Part shown: positions 1 to 5,695 of the stretch, piece by piece
How positions within the stretch are numbered: position 1 is the first letter of the stretch
Layout: each line of letters begins with the position of its first letter
Origin: Acidobacteriota bacterium
Lineage (GTDB): Bacteria; Acidobacteriota; Vicinamibacteria; Marinacidobacterales; SMYC01
Direction of reading: 5' to 3'
NCBI GenBank assembly: GCA_029263435.1
Contig: JAJCXL010000044.1
Span: 1 to 6,097 of the forward strand
Length of the DNA: 6,097 nucleotides
Notes under the pieces: model-generated
What the model saw: only the letters and a program-made list of their open reading frames with translations
Databases searched by the model: none
What the model was told of the DNA's origin: nothing
Program-made: the position numbers and the translations under genes

Positions 1-30
1 ATCGTCGAGACGCCTTCATGCGTTTCATAA
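1..30 (+). CDS. Possible 3' end of an upstream gene (partial)
   Basis: Frame 1 reads nine codons (IVETPSCVS) and then a TAA at 28-30, which would overlap the thrC start by 13 nt. Short overlaps of this kind are common in operons. In many bacteria the gene before thrC is thrB (homoserine kinase), so thrB is a natural guess. Nine residues cannot identify a family, and the frame may simply be non-coding. Confidence 0.2.
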   Translation: MVETPSCVS

Positions 31-1295
31 GCACGGGCGGCAAGGCCCCTTCGGTCTCGCTCGAAGACGCGGTCTTTTCCGGACCGGCGCCCGATGGCGG
101 CCTCTACGTACCCGAGCGCATCGACCCGGTGAGCGTTTCCACCGGTCCCGCTCACAGCGTAGCCGACACCGCCACCGTCGTCGCGCGACAGCTCTTCTCC
201 GAAGATCTTTCCGCCGAGTCGATCGAGCGCATGGTGCGAGAGAGTCTCGACTTCGAGATCCCACTCGTCGAGGTCGAGCCCGAGCTCATGTGTCTCGAGC
301 TGTTTCATGGCCCCACCCATGCGTTCAAAGACGTGGGCGCTCGGTTCATGGCTCGCTTGATGGCGCATTTCCTGTCGAGTCGCAGCGAAGGCGCGACGGT
401 GCTGGTGGCGACCTCAGGAGACACGGGAAGCGCAGTGGCCCATGCGTTCGTGGGCCTCGAGGGCTTTCGCGTGGTCGTACTGTTTCCACGCGGCAAGGTC
501 AGCCCTCTCCAGCAACGATTGTTCACGACATTGGGCGACAACGTCACCGCGGTGTCCATCGATGGCACGTTCGATGACTGCCAAAGGCTCGTGAAGGCCG
601 CTTTCGCCGACACTGCGTTACGCGAAACCGAAAGCCTCGTCTCCGCCAACTCGATCAATGTCGCGCGATTACTGCCGCAAACGTTTTACTACTTTCACCT
701 GCGAGCGCAGCTTCCCGACGAGGCCGCACCCCTTACCGTATGCACACCGTCCGGCAACTTCGGTAACGTCACGGCGGGTTTGATGGCCAAGCGCATGGGC
801 TGCAACATTTCTCGTTTCGTCGCTGCGACCAACGTGAACGATGTCGTGCCGGAATTCTTGGCGTCCGGCGTGTTTCGGCCGCGCGCCTCGGTCCCCACCC
901 TCTCGAACGCGATGGATGTCGGAGACCCGAGCAACTTCGTGCGTATTCAATGGTTGTATAACGGAGACCGCGACGAGATATCGCGGGATCTCGAAGGACG
1001 CGCATTCACCGACGAACAGACCGAAGACGCCATCCGATCCGTATTTCGCCGCACGGGGTACGTGCTCGATCCTCACGGAGCGGTCGGCTATCTCGGTGCC
1101 AAGACGGTCGAGCGAGGACCCCGGGTGTTTCTCGGCACCGCTCACCCGGCGAAGTTTCGAGAGACGGTCGAGCGCGTGATCGAGCAGGAAATCCCTCTCC
1201 CTCCTGCGCTCGCGCTCTCTCAATCCAAACCTGAACGTGTGATCGAGCTCCCCGCGCTCTATGAGGAGCTGAAAGTTCTGTTGGAAGGAAGCTAA
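18..1295 (+). CDS. thrC: Threonine synthase
   Basis: This cytoplasmic PLP enzyme converts O-phospho-L-homoserine and water to L-threonine and phosphate, the last step of threonine biosynthesis. The 425-residue length is close to that of the E. coli enzyme (about 428). The N-terminus MRFISTGGKAPSVSLEDAV matches the usual family opening and supports the ATG at 18, although only a weak GAGA lies upstream as a ribosome site. FHGPTHAFKD (residues 96-105) carries the PLP Schiff-base lysine K104. ATSGDTGSA (131-139) and PSGNFGN (244-250) are the PLP phosphate- and ring-contacting loops of fold-type II enzymes. NSINVARLLPQ (211-221) and DPHGAVG near residue 361 are further family signatures. The reading frame is intact with no missing catalytic residue. 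The nuclease gene begins 5 bp downstream, so co-transcription is likely. No promoter or leader is visible because the gene starts at the window edge. Confidence 0.97.
   Translation: MRFISTGGKAPSVSLEDAVFSGPAPDGGLYVPERIDPVSVSTGPAHSVADTATVVARQLFSEDLSAESIERMVRESLDFEIPLVEVEPELMCLELFHGPTHAFKDVGARFMARLMAHFLSSRSEGATVLVATSGDTGSAVAHAFVGLEGFRVVVLFPRGKVSPLQQRLFTTLGDNVTAVSIDGTFDDCQRLVKAAFADTALRETESLVSANSINVARLLPQTFYYFHLRAQLPDEAAPLTVCTPSGNFGNVTAGLMAKRMGCNISRFVAATNVNDVVPEFLASGVFRPRASVPTLSNAMDVGDPSNFVRIQWLYNGDRDEISRDLEGRAFTDEQTEDAIRSVFRRTGYVLDPHGAVGYLGAKTVERGPRVFLGTAHPAKFRETVERVIEQEIPLPPALALSQSKPERVIELPALYEELKVLLEGS
1283..1291 (+). promoter_or_regulatory. Ribosome binding site for the beta-CASP nuclease gene
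   Basis: The purine-rich run GGAAGGAAG lies inside the last codons of thrC and ends 9 nt before the ATG at 1301. It overlaps the upstream coding end, so the two genes probably share a transcript and translation of the second may be coupled to the first. Confidence 0.55.
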
Positions 1296-1300
1296 CTAAG

Positions 1301-2719
1301 ATGACCACTAGATTGTCGTTTCACGGGGGCGCGGGAACCGTCACCGGCTCCCGCTATCTCGTCGAGACCGATAGCTTTCGGTTCCTCGTCGATGCCGGAT
1401 TGTTTCAAGGCTTGAAGAAGCTTCGAGAACGCAACTGGCAGGACCCCGGCTTCGACCCGAAATCAGTCGACTTCATGTTTCTCACCCACGCGCATATCGA
1501 TCATGCGGGCTACCTACCGCGACTCGTCAAGGACGGCTTCCGGGGGCCTGTCTACTGCACGCGCGCGACACGCGATCTCGCGCAGCTCATGTTGATGGAC
1601 TCGGCGAAGATTCAAGAAGAGGACGCGCGTTACGCAAACAAGAAGGGGTTCAGTAAGCACCGTCCGGCTCTCCCGCTCTACACCTCGAACGACGCTGCCG
1701 GAGCGCTCGGGTTTATGGAGCCGGTCGACTACGGAGAATGGCTCGAGCCCGCGCCCGGGCTCAAAGTACGCTTCGTCAACGCCGGCCACATCCTCGGAGC
1801 GGCGATGGTCGAGGCCCACATCGACACGGTTAGCCGCACGCAGCGGATCGTTTTCAGCGGCGATGTCGGACGCTACGGCGTGCCGCTACATTCCGACCCC
1901 GATCCTCTCCCCGACTGTCATTTCCTCGTGATGGAGTCCACCTACGGCGATCGCGCGCATCGTGCCGAGACCATCGAGGAGCAAATCCGAGAGGCGCTCA
2001 TCGATTGCGTCGATCGCAAAGGTATCGCCCTCATCCCCTCCTTCGCGGTCGGCCGTTCTCAGCTCGTCACGCTGTGCTTGCGCCAGCTCATCAAAGCGGG
2101 CCGTCTCCCGGACGTTCCGATCCATATCGACAGTCCTATGGCCGTCGATGCGACTCGGATCTACTCGACCCATATTCGGGATCTGAGCCTCGACGGGGAC
2201 CTCAGCGATGACGGCCAGAGCAGGCTCTTTCCGAGCAACGTGAAATTTCACAAGTCGGTGGAGGAATCCATCGAGCTCAACAAGCTGCCGGGTCCGCGCA
2301 TCATCATCTCGGCGAGCGGCATGTTGACCGCCGGGCGCGTCCTCCATCATTTGAAGCGGGTCCTGCGAGACAAGAGGAACTTGGTCATGCTCGTCGGCTA
2401 TCAAGCAGCGGGCACCCGCGGGCGAGCAATGTTGGAAGGGAAAAAGACGGTCCGAGTGCACGGTGAAGACGTTCCCATCAATGCCCAGTTCATCTCAATC
2501 AGCGGACTGTCCGCGCACGCGGACAAGGACGAGCTCCTGCGCTTCGTCCAATCCGCCGGTGGGAGCGCCGAGCAGCCCGACACGATCTTCGTGACCCACG
2601 GCGAGCCGCGCTCTTCCGCCGCCCTCGCGACGACCTTGAAAGAAAAGCTGGGCTCGCGCACCTTCACGCCCGAGCTCGGCGACAGCTACGACCTAGACGA
2701 GCTTTTGGCCGGCAGCTAG
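1301..2719 (+). CDS. MBL-fold/beta-CASP RNA-processing nuclease (COG1236, CPSF73/TTHA0252-like)
   Basis: This is a complete 472-residue cytoplasmic zinc-dependent nuclease of the metallo-beta-lactamase plus beta-CASP group, related to CPSF73/Ysh1 and the Thermus exonuclease TTHA0252. The GTVTGS segment (12-17) is typical of the family. THAHIDHAG (62-70) is the HxHxDH zinc motif with H63, H65, D67 and H68. H163 (AGHILGA) and D188 (FSGDVG) complete the two-metal site. ESTYGDR (212-218) is motif A and opens the beta-CASP insert, SASGM lies at 337-341, SAHAD (404-408) gives motif B H406, and THGE (432-435) gives motif C H434. All expected metal ligands are present, so it should be active. Family members degrade or cut RNA, but the substrate here cannot be read from the sequence. 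The gene follows thrC by 5 bp. That linkage probably reflects operon packing and not a role in threonine synthesis. It converges on the VWA gene across a 219-bp spacer. Confidence 0.93.
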   Translation: MTTRLSFHGGAGTVTGSRYLVETDSFRFLVDAGLFQGLKKLRERNWQDPGFDPKSVDFMFLTHAHIDHAGYLPRLVKDGFRGPVYCTRATRDLAQLMLMDSAKIQEEDARYANKKGFSKHRPALPLYTSNDAAGALGFMEPVDYGEWLEPAPGLKVRFVNAGHILGAAMVEAHIDTVSRTQRIVFSGDVGRYGVPLHSDPDPLPDCHFLVMESTYGDRAHRAETIEEQIREALIDCVDRKGIALIPSFAVGRSQLVTLCLRQLIKAGRLPDVPIHIDSPMAVDATRIYSTHIRDLSLDGDLSDDGQSRLFPSNVKFHKSVEESIELNKLPGPRIIISASGMLTAGRVLHHLKRVLRDKRNLVMLVGYQAAGTRGRAMLEGKKTVRVHGEDVPINAQFISISGLSAHADKDELLRFVQSAGGSAEQPDTIFVTHGEPRSSAALATTLKEKLGSRTFTPELGDSYDLDELLAGS

Positions 2720-2727
2720 GCCCCGAG

Positions 2728-2747
2728 AAAAAGGACCTGGTCCATTT
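2728..2747 (+). repeat. Intergenic palindromic repeat, copy 1
   Basis: The sequence is AAAAAGGACCTGGTCCATTT, matching the copy at 2817-2836 at 19 of 20 positions. The core GGACC-T-GGTCC is a perfect inverted repeat around one base, while the A-rich left and ATTT right flanks give it a direction. Both copies point the same way. Its position just after a stop codon and its second copy suggest a dispersed intergenic repeat, possibly a REP-like element. No transposase is present in the window. Confidence 0.7.
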
Positions 2748-2750
2748 TTT
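2728..2750 (+). terminator. Candidate rho-independent terminator after the beta-CASP nuclease gene
   Basis: Beginning 8 nt after the TAG stop, GGAC-CTG-GTCC can form a short hairpin. The flanking five As can extend the stem against the following Ts with one bulged A, and the right side ends in TTTTTT (2745-2750). The GC part of the stem is only 4 bp, so it is weaker than a classical terminator. The A-rich left flank would also give a U-run on the opposite strand, so it could work in both directions for the convergent genes. Confidence 0.45.
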
Positions 2751-2816
2751 AGGGGGACATAGGAGCTGTTAAACTGCTGAAACAAAAGCTCTTTATGAAC
2801 CGTGAATCCGCCCTCG

Positions 2817-2836
2817 AAAAGGGACCTGGTCCATTT
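2817..2836 (+). repeat. Intergenic palindromic repeat, copy 2
   Basis: The sequence AAAAGGGACCTGGTCCATTT differs from copy 1 only at the fifth base (G for A). It starts 89 bp after copy 1 in the same orientation. The flanks differ: this copy is followed by AACC in place of the T-run, so it is a poorer terminator candidate. The 69 bp between the copies contain GAGCT...AGCTC, a loosely spaced inverted repeat, and no recognisable coding sequence. Confidence 0.7.
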
Positions 2837-2938
2837 AACCTGAAAGAGCCGCTCCGGGCGGCAACCACGCTGACCCCTTTTTTCCGCGAATCCGTCGCTT
2901 TGGCGGGTGGGTTTCGACGAGGGATTCCAAAGCCCGGG

Positions 2939-3907
2939 CTAGGGACTTTCGCTCGCGGTGGCGTAGTAGCCTTGGCGGGTGCGCACGACGAGCTCCGGGC
3001 GGTCCTGGATCTGAACCTCGAGTGGACGCCAACTCTCGGTCGGATCCGTCGAGCGCACCGGTGCGTACGCCATTCGATAGTGCCGATGGAGATCGTCCTG
3101 CACGTCGGCGAAGGCTTGCTTCACCTGATCGACATCTTCGGGGAAGAACGCTCGTCCGCCCGTCGCCTCGGCGAGCGACGTGAGAAAAGGCCGGTTCACG
3201 CTATCGCTCCCCGAAGGTCCCCATCCGGTAAAGCCGACGGTATAGATCGTGACTTCGCTCAACTTCGCCGCCTCCAACGCTTCATCCTGTGAAGACTGAC
3301 TCCCCTGGTCGGCCGGGCCGGCGTCGTCCCCATCGGTGAAGAGAAGAAGCGACTTTCTGCCGTCGATGATCGAGACCTCGCTGAGTCCGCCGACGATGGC
3401 GTCGTACAAAGCCGTCCTCCCTGCCGGACGCATGGACATCAGGAACGCGTAGTGCTCCTCGAGCGAACGGGTGAAATTCGTGCCGTAGCGGACGTCGTTC
3501 GCGAACAATCCAATGCGCGCCGTGTCCCCTTCGCTCAGATTCTGCGCGAACAAATAGGCCGCCGTTTGAATGGCGCTCAAGCTCGAGCGGACACTCGACG
3601 ACGAATCCAAGAGCAACATGGTGGTCACCGGGGTGAACTCGTCCGAGAACAACGTGATCTTCTGAGGCACGCCGCCATCGAGGATGACGAACTCGCTGCG
3701 CTCGAGGCCGGGAACGAAGCGACCCTTGCGGTCGACGACCACGACGTCGAGGGTCACGGTCTCTACCGCGGCCGAGAACTGAAGCCGTCCCGACGGTTGA
3801 GGCATTGTCTGGGCTGGCGGTTGGGGCGGGTCCTGAGCGAAGCCAACGGCTGTCAGCACGAAGGTGGCAGCAAGGATCGCGATCGAATAAACCAGCGCAC
3901 GCCGCAT
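2939..3907 (-). CDS. Secreted VWA-domain protein (VWFA-related Acidobacterial domain type)
   Basis: The product is an exported protein of 322 residues from the chosen start. The N-terminus (MRRALVYSIAILAA...) is a clear signal peptide with likely cleavage after VGFA (residue 24, before QDPP), followed by a Pro/Gln-rich linker. Next comes a short beta domain (VTLDVVVVDRKGRFVPGL, then SEFVILDGGVPQKI) that typically precedes the VWA fold in this family. The VWA domain has a complete metal-ion-dependent adhesion site: DSSSS with D101, S103 and S105, T145 in AGRTALYDAI, and D172 in LLFTDGDD. The C-terminus (YRMAYAP..., then VRTRQGYYA) matches the family ending. Its function is unknown; VWA domains usually bind protein ligands through a metal ion. 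The start at 3907 is preferred because GGAG sits 6 nt upstream and it opens directly into the signal peptide. An in-frame ATG at 3925 would add six residues. It is the last gene of the minus-strand cluster. Confidence 0.9.
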   Translation of the reverse strand: MRRALVYSIAILAATFVLTAVGFAQDPPQPPAQTMPQPSGRLQFSAAVETVTLDVVVVDRKGRFVPGLERSEFVILDGGVPQKITLFSDEFTPVTTMLLLDSSSSVRSSLSAIQTAAYLFAQNLSEGDTARIGLFANDVRYGTNFTRSLEEHYAFLMSMRPAGRTALYDAIVGGLSEVSIIDGRKSLLLFTDGDDAGPADQGSQSSQDEALEAAKLSEVTIYTVGFTGWGPSGSDSVNRPFLTSLAEATGGRAFFPEDVDQVKQAFADVQDDLHRHYRMAYAPVRSTDPTESWRPLEVQIQDRPELVVRTRQGYYATASESP

Positions 3908-3913
3908 CGGTGA

Positions 3914-3917
3914 CTCC
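3914..3917 (-). promoter_or_regulatory. Ribosome binding site supporting the VWA start at 3907
   Basis: On the minus strand GGAG is separated by 6 nt (TCACCG) from the ATG at 3907-3905. The more upstream in-frame ATGs at 3925 and 3919 lack a well-placed purine-rich site; the nearest to 3925 is AAGG about 11 nt away. This decides in favour of the shorter protein. Confidence 0.5.
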
Positions 3918-3938
3918 ATCGCCATAGTAGCACGCGCC

Positions 3939-4484
3939 TTAGCGCGGTCTCGGCTCGTACGCGCGCAGCTCGTCCTTCAACAACACGCCCCATTCTTCGT
4001 CGAAGGGATGGACTTCATGCACCCGATGCCCCTCGCGCTCGACCTCTAAGCCGGCATTGGCCCACTCGAAAATTGAACCGTCGAGGTTCTTGACGTTACG
4101 CGCCCCGTGGGCTGCCAGCTTAGAGACGAGCTCAGACGACCGGTAGCCCACCGAGCAGTAAGCGACGATCGGCGTGTCGGGGTCGAGGTCGAGGTCGAAC
4201 GTTTCGAAGACTTGCTCGGCGCTCGAGCCGGGGTCCACCCGAATCGCGCCTTTGAGATGGCTCACGGCGAACTCTTCCGGCTGCCGGACGTCGAGAAGTA
4301 GTGGCGCGGGTCCCTCACCGTCGAGCACCCGGTCGAGCTCTTCGGCCGACATGTGTGACACGTCGGGAAACTCTCGCCGGATTCGATCTTTGATCGATTT
4401 CCAAGTGGGCCCCGAACCACACCCGAATAGCCCGAGGACACCGACGCTCGTGATCAAGAGCAACACCATCGCGCGCACCCTCAT
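3939..4484 (-). CDS. Rhodanese-domain lipoprotein
   Basis: The 181-residue product begins with a lipoprotein signal: positively charged MRVR, a hydrophobic stretch and the lipobox LFGC with C22 as the predicted lipidation site. The residue after C22 is Gly, compatible with outer-membrane sorting in Gram-negative cells. A single rhodanese domain follows (about 42-140), with LLLDVRQPEEF (62-72) and the active-site loop CSVGYRS starting at the catalytic cysteine C100. The six-residue loop is typical of single-domain sulfurtransferases, so it should be catalytically competent. A tail of about 40 residues after the domain ends VHPFDEEWGVLLKDELR. Because it is predicted to be outside the cytoplasm, its sulfur donor and acceptor are unclear. 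The ATG at 4484 has AAGGGA 8 nt upstream and lies 5 bp after the aminotransferase-fold gene. An alternative start six codons in would lose the charged N-region. The VWA start is 31 bp downstream. Confidence 0.88.
   Translation of the reverse strand: MRVRAMVLLLITSVGVLGLFGCGSGPTWKSIKDRIRREFPDVSHMSAEELDRVLDGEGPAPLLLDVRQPEEFAVSHLKGAIRVDPGSSAEQVFETFDLDLDPDTPIVAYCSVGYRSSELVSKLAAHGARNVKNLDGSIFEWANAGLEVEREGHRVHEVHPFDEEWGVLLKDELRAYEPRPR
4181..4198. repeat. Hexanucleotide tandem repeat, three copies
   Basis: Three perfect tandem copies of GGTCGA lie within the rhodanese gene and encode part of an acidic FDLDLDPD stretch just before the strand that leads to the active-site cysteine. Gain or loss of a unit would keep the reading frame. 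It is short and may be chance in GC-rich coding DNA. Confidence 0.6.
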
Positions 4485-4489
4485 CTCTC

Positions 4490-5695
4490 CTATCCCTTCG
4501 CGGCAACGATCCGACGAAGCTCCGCCCCCACATGCTCGAGCTCGCTTCGCGCGTTCGGCCAGTGCGGTGAGAATCGTAAATGCCCATCGGGCACGGCACA
4601 GATGATGCCGGCCTCTCCGAGAGCTCGCGACAACGCCGTCACTTCGACCCCTGAGGGCGGCAGCACGGAAAGCGTCCCCGAGCGGCCGTGCCCGTTGGAG
4701 GCGCGCAGGCTCTCGAATGAGAGCTCGACGAGCAACGGCTCCAGCTCATCCAAGTAGGCCTGTACGTGCGTGAAGATAGCCGTCGGTCCTAGCTCGATCA
4801 GAATATCGAGAGCGGCTTCGAGCCCCGCGCATCCGATCGTCGACAAGCTTCCGTTCTCCAAGAAATCGATCGTCGACCGGATGGGCCGGTCGTAGCGCAG
4901 TCGGCCCGGACCCTCGAGAAGAAAATCCACCGGGCTCTCGTGGCTGAGCCACCCCGCGACGTGAGGTCTCAAGCGACTCGCCGGGTCTTTCGTCGCGTAG
5001 ACGAAGGCGATCCCTTCCGGTCCCATCAACCACTTGTGGCTACCGCACACCAGATAGTCGATCTCGGAGGCCACGACGTTCATGGGAACGATACCGAGCG
5101 CCTGGATGGCATCGACGACGATCTCCGCGCCGGCGCGGTGGCAAGCACGCGCCATCGCATCGACCGGCATGCGGTAGCCCGTCTGAAACTCCACCGCACT
5201 CACCGCGACCAACCGAGCGCCCCGGCTCTCGAGCTCGGACTCGAAAGACGCCAACGCCTCTTCTTCGTTCGTCCGGAAAAGCTCCGCCTCCAACATGACG
5301 AGGTCGAGGCCGAACAGCTCCGCGGCGCGTTGCCACGGCGTGACGTTCGTCGGGAACTCTCCCGAGAAAACGATGACCCGATCCCCGCGCTGCCACGGCA
5401 TGCAAAGGGCGAGGTCGATCAAGCCTCGGGTCGTGCTGGGCACGAGCGCGATGTCGCCTCCCTGGGCACCGATAAGGGTCGCGATTTTTTCTTTCAACCG
5501 CTTGCGCTGCGGGCGCCACTCCATCAGCGCGCCGAGTCCTTTGCGCGCGTAGTCGTCACCGCACCGATTCATTTCACGACGGACGGGCGCGGACCAAGGA
5601 GACATCGACGCATGGTTCAAATAGGCATCGCACTCGAGCTCTGGAAAGAGCGCTCGGCTGCCGAGCTCGGGCTGTCGCTCGTCGGTTGGGCTCAC
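4490..5695 (-). CDS. Class V aminotransferase-fold PLP enzyme
   Basis: This is a complete 401-residue cytoplasmic fold-type I PLP enzyme of the aminotransferase class V superfamily (cysteine desulfurases, isopenicillin N epimerase, EgtE-like lyases). YLNHASMSP (25-33) is the family's N-terminal substrate-side motif. STTRGL (87-92) is the cofactor phosphate region, EFQTGYRMP lies at 169-177, VDAIQALG (194-201) carries the pyridine-nitrogen aspartate D195, and CGSHKWLMGPEG (217-228) holds the Schiff-base lysine K221. LRFSPHWPN (373-381) supplies R374, expected to bind a substrate carboxylate. The Cys-containing loop of true cysteine desulfurases (RxGxxC) is not evident. C366 in GIICAVPDG aligns better with the epimerase/lyase branch. 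The exact reaction cannot be assigned. Translation starts with GTG in a GTGA overlap with the elp3 stop, implying translational coupling; no strong ribosome site is visible. Confidence 0.9.
   Translation of the reverse strand: MSPTDERQPELGSRALFPELECDAYLNHASMSPWSAPVRREMNRCGDDYARKGLGALMEWRPQRKRLKEKIATLIGAQGGDIALVPSTTRGLIDLALCMPWQRGDRVIVFSGEFPTNVTPWQRAAELFGLDLVMLEAELFRTNEEEALASFESELESRGARLVAVSAVEFQTGYRMPVDAMARACHRAGAEIVVDAIQALGIVPMNVVASEIDYLVCGSHKWLMGPEGIAFVYATKDPASRLRPHVAGWLSHESPVDFLLEGPGRLRYDRPIRSTIDFLENGSLSTIGCAGLEAALDILIELGPTAIFTHVQAYLDELEPLLVELSFESLRASNGHGRSGTLSVLPPSGVEVTALSRALGEAGIICAVPDGHLRFSPHWPNARSELEHVGAELRRIVAAKG
5692..5695 (-). promoter_or_regulatory. GTGA stop/start overlap (translational coupling)
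   Basis: On the minus strand the four bases GTGA contain the GTG start of the class V enzyme gene and the TGA stop of the elp3-like gene. Terminating ribosomes can restart here, which compensates for the weak purine signal upstream. Confidence 0.7.

Larger units (their letters stand above)
2720..2938. other. Convergent intergenic spacer with repeat pair and hairpins
   Basis: Both flanking genes end here, so no promoter is needed. The stretch around 2765-2800 is noticeably more AT-rich than the rest of the window. It holds two copies of a GGACCTGGTCC-centred repeat, a small hairpin GCCGC-TCCGG-GCGGC at 2848-2862, a run of six Ts at 2878-2883, and an imperfect inverted repeat pairing GAATCCGTCG (2888-2897) with 2915-2927 across a 3-nt bulge. 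The 10-bp palindrome AGCCCGGGCT (2931-2940) touches the VWA stop codon. None of the last four makes a textbook terminator for the minus-strand operon. A reading frame on the plus strand starting at 2795 runs into the antisense of the VWA gene and is not credible as a gene. Confidence 0.6.

Noticed and set aside
669..1223. Minus-strand reading frame of 184 codons inside thrC
   Set aside because: The composition is biased to Arg/Glu/Val/Gly and it lies opposite conserved threonine synthase sequence.
1886..2461. Minus-strand reading frame of 191 codons inside the nuclease gene
   Set aside because: The plus strand here carries the beta-CASP domain with conserved motifs, so the opposite frame is a by-product of codon bias.
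2769..2796. Possible sigma70-like promoter (TTAAAC, about 16 bp, TTTATG) in the convergent spacer
   Set aside because: Both boxes match consensus poorly and no credible gene lies downstream on that strand.
2848..2883. Hairpin GCCGC/GCGGC followed by a T-run as a classical terminator
   Set aside because: The T-run starts 15 nt after the 5-bp stem, too far for a standard rho-independent terminator.
2795..3292. Plus-strand reading frame starting in the spacer and running antisense to the VWA gene
   Set aside because: Most of it lies opposite the conserved C-terminus of the VWA protein. Its start overlaps the intergenic repeat and the product shows no domain.
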